This document shows, piece by piece, positions 10,374 to 18,467 of a stretch of 62,526 bases of DNA (position 1 is the stretch's first letter; each line of letters opens with the position of its first letter). The notes under the pieces are model-generated. The model had not been told where the DNA came from. It worked only from the letters and a program-made list of their open reading frames with translations, and made no database searches. The position numbers were made by a program, and so were the translations under genes. The stretch is taken from positions 1 through 62,526 of the forward strand of contig CANMJA010000027.1 in assembly GCA_947498055.1 (NCBI GenBank). The letters run 5' to 3'. The stretch is from an uncultured Tenacibaculum sp. Lineage in GTDB: Bacteria > Bacteroidota > Bacteroidia > Flavobacteriales > Flavobacteriaceae.

Positions 10374-10420
10374 AAGGCGTAAGCTGAAAAGCCTAAGAGT
10401 AAGCAAAACTTTATTAACCT
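10374..10420 (+). repeat. Intergenic repeat A with AGGC/GCCT hairpin
   Basis: The stretch contains AGGC-GTAAGCTGAAAA-GCCT, then GAGTAAGCAAAA and CTTTATTAA. A closely matching copy lies at 18313-18360. Here it sits immediately before the start codon at 10427, so it would be in the 5' leader. The rest of the gap 10160-10373 shows nothing identifiable. The element matches no riboswitch class I can recall. Confidence 0.55.
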
Positions 10421-10426
10421 TATATT

Positions 10427-11275
10427 ATGAGTACTTTAACTATTTCAACTTTAAAAAAACAAACAATAGATTTTTCAGTTCCAAATCCTAGTAAAACAGA
10501 AAATTTATCGCTTCCTTTATACCAAGGTGCTGGTTACAGAGATGATTTTGATACTTGGTCTTTATTACAAGGTGGTGGTTTTATGGATTTCAATTTATCA
10601 TTAACAGAAGCAATGCCTGTCGCTTTTACTATGAATATTTGTGCTGCTTTAGTACAAGGTAAAGCGAATTGTCCTATTACTATAACAGTAAATGGTAATA
10701 ATTTTGTTAACTCTTATAGTGAACATAATGCTAATTTTCATAATGTGGAATGGACTATTCCTGCTAACTTATTGAAGCAAGGAGATAATGAAATAAAAGT
10801 AACTTTAGATACATCTGCTACTACACAATTATTTATTAAGGCTGTAACTGTAGATCAAGCTATACTTTCTAATCAAACTATAGATTTTTCTATTCCAAAT
10901 CCATCAAGAACTGCTCAATTCTCTTTACCATTATACCAAGGTGCAGGCTATAGAGCAGATTACAGAACTTGGTCTTTATTAGTTAATGACGGTTTTATGC
11001 GTTTTCAATTAGATCTTTCTCAACCAATAGATACTATCTTAACTTTTGATATCTGTTCTGCCTTAGTCGGAGGAAATGCAAATTCACCAAGTACGGTAAC
11101 TGTAAATGGTAAAGCTTTTTGGTCATTAAATCCTAAAAGTGGAAACTTTAGTCCTTTCTCTAAAACAATACCTGCAGACTTATTAAGTGTTGGTGCAAAC
11201 ACTATTCAAATCACTTTAGATAACGATGCTACAGGTCAATTATTTATTAATAAAGCTTCTGTATACGGAGGTTAA
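10427..11275 (+). CDS. Two-repeat beta-sandwich protein, lectin/CBM-like, no signal peptide
   Basis: The 282-residue protein is an internal duplication. Repeat 1 (about 8-143) and repeat 2 (about 150-281) share in order QTIDFS-PNPS, LSLPLYQGAGYR, WSLL, a GFM-F strand, a C-AL--GKAN/GNAN turn, TVNG, IPA-LL--G-N, and TLD--AT-QLFI. The alternation of short hydrophobic strands and Gly/Asn turns suggests a jelly-roll domain of the kind found in carbohydrate-binding modules; this is inference from pattern only. There is no signal peptide, lipobox or membrane span, so export by the Sec route is not expected. The flanks are non-coding repeats on both sides, and a terminator lies at 11561. Confidence 0.75.
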   Translation: MSTLTISTLKKQTIDFSVPNPSKTENLSLPLYQGAGYRDDFDTWSLLQGGGFMDFNLSLTEAMPVAFTMNICAALVQGKANCPITITVNGNNFVNSYSEHNANFHNVEWTIPANLLKQGDNEIKVTLDTSATTQLFIKAVTVDQAILSNQTIDFSIPNPSRTAQFSLPLYQGAGYRADYRTWSLLVNDGFMRFQLDLSQPIDTILTFDICSALVGGNANSPSTVTVNGKAFWSLNPKSGNFSPFSKTIPADLLSVGANTIQITLDNDATGQLFINKASVYGG

Positions 11276-11282
11276 ACTTATT

Positions 11283-11478
11283 ACCTGAGTTCGAGTATTA
11301 TTATGAATAATAATTAATTTTTAAATTACTTATTGTCAATTTAATTGTCAACTATAAGGAGGTGTATCAGAGATCAGTTCGATACAATTTCTCTTCCTTT
11401 TTGTCTAAAAAGTTACTCGATGTGATGTGTTAGTTTTGAAAGAGTTTATTAGCAATTGAATATAATTCGAACTCAGGT
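11283..11478. repeat. Diverged palindromic MITE-like element (copy 4)
   Basis: The element is bounded by perfect 12-bp terminal inverted repeats, ACCTGAGTTCGA at 11283-11294 and TCGAACTCAGGT at 11467-11478. Its interior, GATACAATTT-TCT-CC to AAAA-ACTCGA, lines up with the right half of the 176-bp elements at 25705 and 42227, though its ends differ from theirs. It carries no gene. Confidence 0.6.
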
Positions 11479-11560
11479 TAAATATGCTTTACATTTATTT
11501 TAATAATGACTTAAACCTATTATTAGAATTTCATATTAGAGGTTTAGCGTATCAAATTTT

Positions 11561-11591
11561 AACAAGGGGTTTTTAACTCCTTGTTTTCTTT
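11561..11591 (+). terminator. Rho-independent terminator
   Basis: A 9-bp stem AACAAGGGG / CTCCTTGTT with one wobble pair and a 7-nt loop is followed by TTCTTT. It lies 290 nt after the beta-sandwich gene and just before the convergent NlpC/P60 gene. Confidence 0.6.
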
Positions 11592-11625
11592 GTATATAAT
11601 ATATAAAAAGTTATAAATTATTTAA

Positions 11626-12138
11626 TTACAAAACTCTTTTCACTTTTACAAAAGCATCTTTCCAATAAGATTCTTTTAAAGAAGATATCGTTACACCTTT
11701 AGAGGTACTTGAATGAATAAATTCTATTACATTATTTTTCATAGAAACAACCATGCCTACATGATTAATCTTGCCTCTTAATCTCTCGATATCAAAAAAA
11801 ACTAAATCACCAAGTCTTATATCTTCTAAAGATATTTTTTTACCCACAGTACTCATTGCACTAGAAGTACGAGGTAGTTGCACTCCTATTTTTTTAAATG
11901 AAGTAAAAAGTAATCCAGAACAATCCATTCCATTTTTATCTTTCCCTCCAAACTTATAATTAACTCCTTTATAAGAGTTAGCAATTGCGATTACTTCAGA
12001 TACTTTTGTTTTTTCTTTTCTATTATTTTCAATTGTGGTTCTAGTAGTATTTTCTGTTTTTACGTTTTTCTCTTTATTTGCAAACCTGTATGCAAATATT
12101 AAAAGTAAAATAACAACTATAAAACCTACTCTTCTCAT
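11626..12138 (-). CDS. NlpC/P60 family endopeptidase, membrane-anchored
   Basis: NlpC/P60 enzymes cleave peptide cross-links of peptidoglycan. The 170-residue product starts MRRVGFIVVILLLIFAYRF, an uncleaved-looking N-terminal anchor, then a linker and the papain-like domain with the Cys in GMDCSGL, the His in NHVGM and a further His in FIHSST. The start is ATG 12138, one base after the upstream gene's stop; a longer frame reaching 12165 would overlap that gene. It is a paralogue of the gene at 12140, sharing GMDCSGL, LPRTS, GDLIFF-like, HVG and the KVKRVL/KAKRVL end. Confidence 0.88.
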   Translation of the reverse strand: MRRVGFIVVILLLIFAYRFANKEKNVKTENTTRTTIENNRKEKTKVSEVIAIANSYKGVNYKFGGKDKNGMDCSGLLFTSFKKIGVQLPRTSSAMSTVGKKISLEDIRLGDLVFFDIERLRGKINHVGMVVSMKNNVIEFIHSSTSKGVTISSLKESYWKDAFVKVKRVL

Positions 12139-12139
12139 A

Positions 12140-12682
12140 TTATAAAACTCTTTTGGCTTTAGCAAAAGCTTTCTTATAATATTTTTGAGACATGTTATTT
12201 ACAGTAACTCCTCTTTTTGTAGATGCATGAATGAAATAAATTTGTCCGTTTTTTACAGAAGTAACTAAACCTACATGACTAACCCTATTTGGTTTTCTTC
12301 TATTTGTCTTGAAAAAGATTAAATCTCCTTTTCGAGCATTTCTTAATGGAATTGTTTTTCCTTTTGTAGACATATCATAAGAAGTTCTCGGTAATGAAAT
12401 GCCGTTTTTTACAAAAGCAGTCATTATTAAACCAGAACAATCCATTCCTTTTCTAGAAGTTCCTCCATATTTATATTTGGTTCCTTTATAGGTAAAAGCA
12501 GTTTTAATAATTTTATCTGCAACAGATTTAGATCTAGACCTATTTCTGTAGACTCTTTTGGGACTTCTTTTTTTAACAGCTACTTTTTTTCTTGGATATC
12601 TTTTTCTGCTAACAGTTTTAGAAGATGAACAACCATACAATAAAGAAAAAAGTAATAATATTGATAGTATTTTTTTTATCAT
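12140..12682 (-). CDS. NlpC/P60 family endopeptidase, lipoprotein
   Basis: Predicted peptidoglycan endopeptidase of the same family as its downstream neighbour. The 180-residue protein has a lipoprotein signal (ILLLFSLLYGC, Cys near residue 18), a very basic linker (RKRYPRKKVAVKKRSPKR) and the NlpC/P60 domain with GMDCSGL, SHVGL and FIHAST. The basic linker could bind acidic cell-wall or nucleic polymers. The two tandem paralogues differ in anchoring, one lipid-anchored and one with a transmembrane anchor, which suggests different sites of action. It lies 10 nt downstream of lpxB on the same strand. Confidence 0.9.
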   Translation of the reverse strand: MIKKILSILLLFSLLYGCSSSKTVSRKRYPRKKVAVKKRSPKRVYRNRSRSKSVADKIIKTAFTYKGTKYKYGGTSRKGMDCSGLIMTAFVKNGISLPRTSYDMSTKGKTIPLRNARKGDLIFFKTNRRKPNRVSHVGLVTSVKNGQIYFIHASTKRGVTVNNMSQKYYKKAFAKAKRVL

Positions 12683-12692
12683 GTTTTTAATT

Positions 12693-13802
12693 TTATGCTA
12701 AACTTTTTACAATTAATTTAGCTGTTTTATTAGAGGCTCCTTTTCCTCCCAAAGCTTTTTCTAGATCAAAATAATCTAAAAACATTTTGCTCTTATTCTC
12801 TTTTTCCATTAATGCTAGCAATTCTTGTTCCAATTTTTTAACTGTAAAGTCTTTTTGAATTAATTCTGTTACTACCTCTTTATTCATTATTAAATTTACT
12901 AAAGAAATATACTTTAATGTAACAATTCTTTTTGCTATTTGATACGATAGCCAACTTCCTTTATAACAAACCACTTGTGGCACTTTAAACAAGGCTGTTT
13001 CTAAAGTAGCTGTTCCTGAAGTAACTAAAGCTATTGATGTAATACTTAATAGATCGTATGTTTTATTATTTATATATTTTACATTTTTACCAGTAAGAAA
13101 AGTGTCATAAAATTCTTTTGATTGACTTGGAGCGCCAGCAACTACAAATTGATACTGCGGAAATTTTTCAACCATTTGTAACATGGTATTTAACATCTTT
13201 TTTATTTCTTGTTTCCTACTTCCAGGAAGCAATGCTATAATTTCTTTATCTCCTAAATCGTATTTCTCTCTAAACACCTTCTCTTCCACTTGTTTTCTTC
13301 CTTCAATTCCATCAATTAAAGGATGCCCAACAAACTCTACATCATATGCATATTTATTATAAAACTCTTTCTCAAAAGGTAAAATAACAAACATATTATC
13401 TATATCTCTTTTTATTGCTTCTACCCTACTTGCTCTACTTGCCCATACTTGTGGACTTATGTAATAATTAGTTTTAAAACCTTCTTTTTTTGCCCACTTT
13501 GCTATTCTGAGATTAAAGCCAGAATTATCTATAAAAACAATCGCATCTGGTTTAAAATGAAGAATATCATTTTTACAAAACTTTATAAAGCCAAAAATTT
13601 TACGCAGGTTAAATAGTACCTCTACAAATCCCATAAAAGCTCTTTCTTTGTAATGACTTACTAGTGTTCCACCTGCCGATTTCATTAAATCACCTCCCCA
13701 AAACCGAATTTCAGCATTGGTGTCTTCTTTAATGATTTCCTTCATCAAATTAGATCCGTGTAAATCTCCAGAAGCTTCGCCAGCAATAATGTAATACTTC
13801 AT
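12693..13802 (-). CDS. lpxB: Lipid-A-disaccharide synthase
   Basis: LpxB (GT19) joins UDP-2,3-diacylglucosamine and lipid X into the lipid A disaccharide at the inner membrane. The 369-residue protein begins MKYYIIAGEASGDLHGSNL, the family N-terminus, and contains FIDNSGFNLRIAKWAKK, YYISPQVWASR, LPFEKEFY, GHPLID, LLPGSRKQEI and SGTATLETAL. Length is normal. It lies 4 nt after the small membrane protein and shares the surE transcript. Confidence 0.97.
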   Translation of the reverse strand: MKYYIIAGEASGDLHGSNLMKEIIKEDTNAEIRFWGGDLMKSAGGTLVSHYKERAFMGFVEVLFNLRKIFGFIKFCKNDILHFKPDAIVFIDNSGFNLRIAKWAKKEGFKTNYYISPQVWASRASRVEAIKRDIDNMFVILPFEKEFYNKYAYDVEFVGHPLIDGIEGRKQVEEKVFREKYDLGDKEIIALLPGSRKQEIKKMLNTMLQMVEKFPQYQFVVAGAPSQSKEFYDTFLTGKNVKYINNKTYDLLSITSIALVTSGTATLETALFKVPQVVCYKGSWLSYQIAKRIVTLKYISLVNLIMNKEVVTELIQKDFTVKKLEQELLALMEKENKSKMFLDYFDLEKALGGKGASNKTAKLIVKSLA

Positions 13803-13806
13803 TATT

Positions 13807-14094
13807 TTATAAAAACTTTAATATAAAAGTAAGAACTGCAGTTACAATAGTTGCTATTAATACACCTCTTGCTCTATAGTCTTGATTCTTCTTTAAGAAA
13901 ATAAAAAAAACGAATAAATTTGGTAATGCTGCTAATGCAATTACAGCTCCTATAACACCACCTTGTCGTAACATTTCAATGGTTTCATAAAAACCAAAAC
14001 GAGAAACATACTGTATGTACAAAAACAAGCCACAAACGGTTGCGAATATAGATACTAAAAAACCGATTAACATTTCTTTTTTTACAGATCCCAT
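13807..14094 (-). CDS. Small integral membrane protein, unknown function
   Basis: The 95-residue product has three hydrophobic segments (about 9-28, 47-66 and 76-95) separated by short charged loops, with YIQYVSRFGFYETIEMLRQGGV between the first two. No family is recognised with known function. Its start overlaps the end of surE by 13 nt and it ends 4 nt before lpxB, so it is translationally coupled to both. A role in the envelope is inferred only from these neighbours. Confidence 0.8.
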   Translation of the reverse strand: MGSVKKEMLIGFLVSIFATVCGLFLYIQYVSRFGFYETIEMLRQGGVIGAVIALAALPNLFVFFIFLKKNQDYRARGVLIATIVTAVLTFILKFL

Positions 14095-14852
14095 GAATGT
14101 AGTTTTTGAATTGCATGATGCGCAGTCATATCAAACTGAACTGGTACGACTGATATATATCCATTTTCTAAAGCCCAAATATCTGTATCCTGTCCTTTAT
14201 CATTATTTATAAACTCACCAGAAAGCCAATAATATTCTTTTCCTGTAGGGCTTTTACGTTTATCAAAATCTTCTTTCCAATATCCATTTGCCTGTCTACA
14301 AACTCTAATGCCTTTTATTTCTTTTGCTTTAAGTTTTGGTATGTTCACATTTAAAACAACCCCATCTGGTAATCCGTTTAATAATACATTTAGCACTATT
14401 TTTTTAACAAACTCTTTTGCTGCTCTAAAATCGGCATGCCAACTGTAATCTAACAACGAAAAACCAATAGCGGGAATTCCTTCAATACCAGCTTCTACTG
14501 CGGCACTCATTGTTCCTGAATAAATAACACTTATAGACGAATTTGCTCCATGATTAATGCCTGAGACACATAAATCTGGTTTTCTATTTAGTATCTCATT
14601 CTTTGCCATCTTTACACAATCTGCTGGTGTACCAGAACAACTGTACTCTATTTGCGGTCCTTCATCTATAGATATAGGATTGCAATGCAATACATTATTT
14701 ACTGTAATTGCATGCCCCATTCCGCTTTGAGGACTATCGGGAGCAACTACAATTACTTCTCCAATTTCATTCATAATCTCTATTAACATACGAAGTCCTG
14801 GAGCTGTAATGCCATCGTCATTAGTGACTAAAATTAAAGGTTTTTCTTGCAT
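14082..14852 (-). CDS. surE: 5'/3'-nucleotidase SurE
   Basis: SurE is a metal-dependent nucleoside monophosphatase. The 256-residue protein has the N-terminal metal site ILVTNDDGI (N11, D12, D13), the Asn/Ser site in SGINHGANSSISVIYSGTM, and the family C-terminus. Start ATG 14852 is preferred over one 42 nt upstream because the latter's extra residues look non-conserved and would lie over the -7 box at 14874. It heads a minus-strand operon with a small membrane protein and lpxB, possibly running into the NlpC genes. Confidence 0.96.
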   Translation of the reverse strand: MQEKPLILVTNDDGITAPGLRMLIEIMNEIGEVIVVAPDSPQSGMGHAITVNNVLHCNPISIDEGPQIEYSCSGTPADCVKMAKNEILNRKPDLCVSGINHGANSSISVIYSGTMSAAVEAGIEGIPAIGFSLLDYSWHADFRAAKEFVKKIVLNVLLNGLPDGVVLNVNIPKLKAKEIKGIRVCRQANGYWKEDFDKRKSPTGKEYYWLSGEFINNDKGQDTDIWALENGYISVVPVQFDMTAHHAIQKLHSWDL

Positions 14853-14873
14853 AATTTCTCTCTTTATTAAAAA

Positions 14874-14881
14874 CAAATATA
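14874..14881 (-). promoter_or_regulatory. -7 element of surE operon
   Basis: On the minus strand this reads TATATTTG, an exact TAnnTTTG box about 22 nt before the surE start. No matching -33 TTG at the usual spacing is seen. Confidence 0.5.
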
Positions 14882-15112
14882 CGTTAAAAAACAACTGTTT
14901 TTTTTTAACATTTTGTAAAGATAATCCCCTAAATTTTATATGTAAACTTGTAATATACTAAACTACAGTTATAGTAGTATTAAAATAGTTTAATTTTGTT
15001 TTTCTTTTTACTATTTTAATTACTAGAAGAAGTACTGTTAGTAAAACTGGCATTATTTTAGTAGTTTAGCAATAACACTGTAAATTTTATTCATTTTAAC
15101 GACAGAAGATAT

Positions 15113-17230
15113 ATGAAGATGAAATTAATTATCACATTACTAACTTTTTTAATTGTTGGTAACACTGTACAAGCATCGTCAAAAGTTAAAGACGATCCTG
15201 AAAAAGACAAATTAATAATATACGTACTAAAAAACATTCTTACACGTGGTCATTACGTTCAAAAAGACTTAAATGATAATTTTTCAGAGCACGTTTACAA
15301 TGAATTTATTAATAGTTTAGACCCTAGTAAACGCTACTTTACTCAAGAAGATTTAAAAGAGTTTTCTCAATTTAAATATGAGATAGACAATCAACTAAAA
15401 AACTCTAAAATTGATTTTTACAAATTGGTGTATGGTAGGTTTTTAGAAAAAATAAAAGCTGCTAAACTTACTTATAAAACATTATTACAAGAACCTTTTA
15501 ACTATAACAAAAAGGAAGAAATTGATATTGATTATGAAAAAATTCCGTTTGCTAAAAATGAGAATGAACTACTTGATTTTTGGCGCAAACAATTAAAATT
15601 ACAAATAGTAAGTAGAGTACAAGAAGCGGAAGAGCAACAAAAAGAAAAATTAAAAGAAGATAAAAAAACAAAGATAAAATCTTTCTCTACGTTAGAATCT
15701 GAAGCCAGAAAAGAGGTTTTAAAAAACATGGAAGATCTTTATGTTAGAATAGAGGAGTTAGAAAATTCTGATTGGTATTCTACTTTTTTAAATAGTGTAG
15801 TTAGTGGTTTCGATCCTCATACAACCTATATGTCTCCTAGAATTAAATCGAGATTTGATCAAGACATGTCTGGTAAATTAGAAGGTATTGGTGCTAGACT
15901 ACAGAAAGAAGGAATTTATACTAAAATAGTAGAATTAATTTCTGGTGGGCCTGCATGGAAGCAAGGAGATTTAGAGCCTGGAGATATTATTTTAAAAGTA
16001 GCACAAGGTGATGGAGAACCACTAGAAATTGTTGGTATGCGTTTAGATGATGCTATTACTTTTATTAAAGGAAAAAAAGGTACTGAAGTACGTTTAACTG
16101 TTAAGAAAAAGTTAGATGGATCTACCAAAGTTATTCCTATTACCAGAGATATTGTTGAGTTAGAAGAAACGTTTGTTAAATCGAGTATTGTAGAGAAAAA
16201 CGGTAAAAAATATGGTGTTATAAACCTTCCTAAGTTTTATATCGACTTTCAAGATGTTAAAAAACGTAATGCTGCAAGCGATATGAAACTTGAAATTGAG
16301 CGATTAAAGAGTGAAAATGTAGAAGGGTTAATAGTAGATTTACGTAATAACGGTGGTGGTTCTTTAAAAACAGTTATTGATATAGGCGGTTTATTTATAG
16401 ATCAAGGACCAATTGTACAAGTAAAATATAGAGGAGAAGATGCTATTATTAAAAATGATACCGATTCTAAAACACATTGGTCAGGGCCTTTAGTAGTAAT
16501 GGTAAATGAAATGTCTGCTTCTGCTTCAGAAATTTTTGCTGCTGCTATGCAAGACTATGGTAGAGGCGTAATTATTGGTGGTAAACAAACATATGGTAAA
16601 GGAACTGTACAGAATGTATTACCTTTAAATTATTATGTAAAAAAATATCCAGATGATTTAGGTGCTTTAAAAATGACCATTCAAAAGTTCTATAGAATTA
16701 ATGGAGGGTCAACTCAAATTGAGGGTGTTTATTCTGATATTGCTATGCCAGATCGTTTTAGCTATATGGAATTTGGAGAGCGTGATTTAGATGGCGCATT
16801 ACCATGGGATAAAGTACAACAAGCTAAATACAGTAAAACAAATTCTTACGAAAACTTTAATGAAGTTGTTACTAATAGTAAAAATAGAATTAATAACGAT
16901 AAAAAATTCATCTCTATTAATGAATATGCTAAATGGTTGAAACAAAACCAAGATGATAACACGTATTCTTTAAATTATGATAACTATAAAAAAGAAACGG
17001 AAGAAAGACAAAATGAAGGAAAAAAATTTAAGGATATCTTTAAATTTAAATCTAATTTAAAATTTACTGCTCCGAAATATGAATTATCTTTATTTAAAAA
17101 GGATACTACTTTAAAAGATAAACGTGTAGCCTGGCATAAAAATTTAAAAAAAGACATCTATTTAAATGAAGCTTTAAATGTATTAAGTGAATTAAAAATG
17201 AATAAAAATTACGAGTTAGTAAAAAAATAA
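15113..17230 (+). CDS. prc: Carboxy-terminal processing (tail-specific) protease, S41A
   Basis: Tsp/Prc proteases degrade or trim periplasmic proteins from the C-terminus. The 705-residue product has a signal peptide (LIITLLTFLIVGNTVQAS), an alpha-helical N-terminal Tsp domain, a PDZ domain (about 240-325, GIGARLQKEGIYTKI, GGPAWKQGDLEPGD), the S41 domain with SASASEIFAAAMQDYGRG and the Lys in YGKGTV, and a C-terminal helical domain. By alignment with E. coli Tsp the Ser-Lys dyad would be S470 and K496. It is divergent from surE; TAATTTTG at 14991-14998 fits a -7 box. The gap 14882-15112 holds no gene. Confidence 0.95.
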   Translation: MKMKLIITLLTFLIVGNTVQASSKVKDDPEKDKLIIYVLKNILTRGHYVQKDLNDNFSEHVYNEFINSLDPSKRYFTQEDLKEFSQFKYEIDNQLKNSKIDFYKLVYGRFLEKIKAAKLTYKTLLQEPFNYNKKEEIDIDYEKIPFAKNENELLDFWRKQLKLQIVSRVQEAEEQQKEKLKEDKKTKIKSFSTLESEARKEVLKNMEDLYVRIEELENSDWYSTFLNSVVSGFDPHTTYMSPRIKSRFDQDMSGKLEGIGARLQKEGIYTKIVELISGGPAWKQGDLEPGDIILKVAQGDGEPLEIVGMRLDDAITFIKGKKGTEVRLTVKKKLDGSTKVIPITRDIVELEETFVKSSIVEKNGKKYGVINLPKFYIDFQDVKKRNAASDMKLEIERLKSENVEGLIVDLRNNGGGSLKTVIDIGGLFIDQGPIVQVKYRGEDAIIKNDTDSKTHWSGPLVVMVNEMSASASEIFAAAMQDYGRGVIIGGKQTYGKGTVQNVLPLNYYVKKYPDDLGALKMTIQKFYRINGGSTQIEGVYSDIAMPDRFSYMEFGERDLDGALPWDKVQQAKYSKTNSYENFNEVVTNSKNRINNDKKFISINEYAKWLKQNQDDNTYSLNYDNYKKETEERQNEGKKFKDIFKFKSNLKFTAPKYELSLFKKDTTLKDKRVAWHKNLKKDIYLNEALNVLSELKMNKNYELVKK

Positions 17231-17249
17231 ACTAATTCTTAAATTATAA

Positions 17250-17286
17250 AGAGGTCGTATAAAATTATTATACGGCCTCTTATTAT
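17250..17286 (+). terminator. Rho-independent terminator after prc
   Basis: A 13-bp stem AGAGGTCGTATAA / TTATACGGCCTCT (one G-T pair) with an AATTA loop, then TATTATAT. It could act on the convergent gene too. Confidence 0.7.
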
Positions 17287-17394
17287 ATATTAAAACTAGC
17301 ATTACAAATGTTTGTAACCAAAGTAAAGGGTTTTAAAATTCTTCACTTAACAATTAAAATGCAAATTTTAATCTAACTACACAAAGTAGATTGT

Positions 17395-18027
17395 TTATCT
17401 GTGTACCCATCCTGTTACTCCTTCGTAATTATATCCTGCATTCACACCTTCTTGATAATTTGTTGTAAATAAATGATCGGTATTAGACGCTCCATAAAAA
17501 CGATATAATTTAACACGCCCACTACCTCCAGATGTATGAATATAAGCTGATTCATTTAATATTAGTATTGGTCTACGAGGGTTTTCTCTTTCGTATAAAT
17601 TATACTCACTAACATTTCTCCATCTTAATCTTAACAAAGTATTTTTTTCTCCAACATTGGTTGTTAATAGAAAATCTCTATTTCCAGGACTCACCAAAAA
17701 GAATAATTGAGTCGTTCCTGCTGGTGGTGTAGGGTTAGTCATTTTATTATAAATACCTAGTTTAAAAGGAACTCCTTCTCTTCTTCCTACACTACTACCT
17801 ACTCTAGAAACTCGATAAGTATGTAAACTATTACCGCCACCTTGAAAGTAACGACTAACACCTGACAAGAAAGGGGCTCTTTGACTGACTTCTAAAGGAG
17901 TTTTTTCTTTTACTTCTATAGAAGTTTCTTCGTTTAATACGGTTTCTTCTTGCTCACAAGAAGTAAACGTTCCTACAACTGATAGCGCTATTGCTAAAGC
18001 TGTGATTTTCAAATTTTGTTTTTTCAT
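17395..18027 (-). CDS. Lipoprotein with DUF5648-like C-terminal repeat
   Basis: The 210-residue protein has a lipoprotein signal (ALSVVGTFTSC, Cys near residue 24), an acidic linker rich in Glu, and a C-terminal part in which VKLYRFYGASNTDHLFTTN...GYNYEGVTGWV resembles the DUF5648 pattern (LYR-YN---DH-YTT---E...GY-YEGV). An earlier stretch around LHTYRVSR to FLLTTN may be a more diverged copy of the same unit. Domains of this type occur in secreted cell-wall-associated proteins; no activity is assigned. A 7-bp inverted repeat lies just upstream of its start. Confidence 0.75.
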   Translation of the reverse strand: MKKQNLKITALAIALSVVGTFTSCEQEETVLNEETSIEVKEKTPLEVSQRAPFLSGVSRYFQGGGNSLHTYRVSRVGSSVGRREGVPFKLGIYNKMTNPTPPAGTTQLFFLVSPGNRDFLLTTNVGEKNTLLRLRWRNVSEYNLYERENPRRPILILNESAYIHTSGGSGRVKLYRFYGASNTDHLFTTNYQEGVNAGYNYEGVTGWVHR

Positions 18028-18047
18028 TTTTAAGAGGTTTTTTAATT

Positions 18048-18063
18048 AGTAACTAAAGTTACT
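18048..18063. promoter_or_regulatory. Inverted repeat upstream of lipoprotein gene
   Basis: AGTAACT-AA-AGTTACT is a perfect 7-bp inverted repeat with a 2-nt centre, 21-36 nt upstream of the start at 18027. It could be an operator or a 5'-leader hairpin. Confidence 0.35.
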
Positions 18064-18087
18064 TTAATTTCTCTTTCTAAAAAAATG

Positions 18088-18168
18088 TTTGAGGTTTTTC
18101 AACCTATTATTTGGGATAAATGTTGGAGCGTAGAGGATAAATACAAAATACACAGCAAAAACCTCAAA
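18088..18168. repeat. Long-spaced inverted repeat in gene-free stretch
   Basis: TTTGAGGTTTTT at 18088-18099 is matched perfectly by AAAAACCTCAAA at 18157-18168, with 57 nt between. It lies in the 440-nt gene-free stretch 18028-18467, which also holds repeat B and two direct copies of AGAATATCGATT near 18413 and 18449. Confidence 0.4.
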
Positions 18169-18312
18169 AACTAAACAAACAACATTTTAAAAGCAAAAAA
18201 CTTGAAGTATTATTACTAATTACATAAATTAGCTATCAAAATCTATAATTACTCAAGTTGTATTATTATAGAAATTGTTATAAAAATGTAAGCATATTCG
18301 ATACACAAAAAA

Positions 18313-18360
18313 TAGGCGGAAACTGAAAAGCCTTAAATAGAGTAAGTAAAAACTTATTAA
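18313..18360 (+). repeat. Intergenic repeat B with AGGC/GCCT hairpin
   Basis: It contains AGGC-GGAAACTGAAAA-GCCT, then GAGTAAGTAAAA and CTTATTAA, matching repeat A at 10374. Unlike copy A no plus-strand gene follows closely; the next plus-strand start is at 19324. Confidence 0.5.
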
Positions 18361-18467
18361 ACACTCAAAAATTTAAAAACTCTTTTAATAGTGATATTGG
18401 AATTACTACAACAGAATATCGATTATTTCCAAGGTTTTTACTTTTAAAATTAGAATATCGATTTTAA

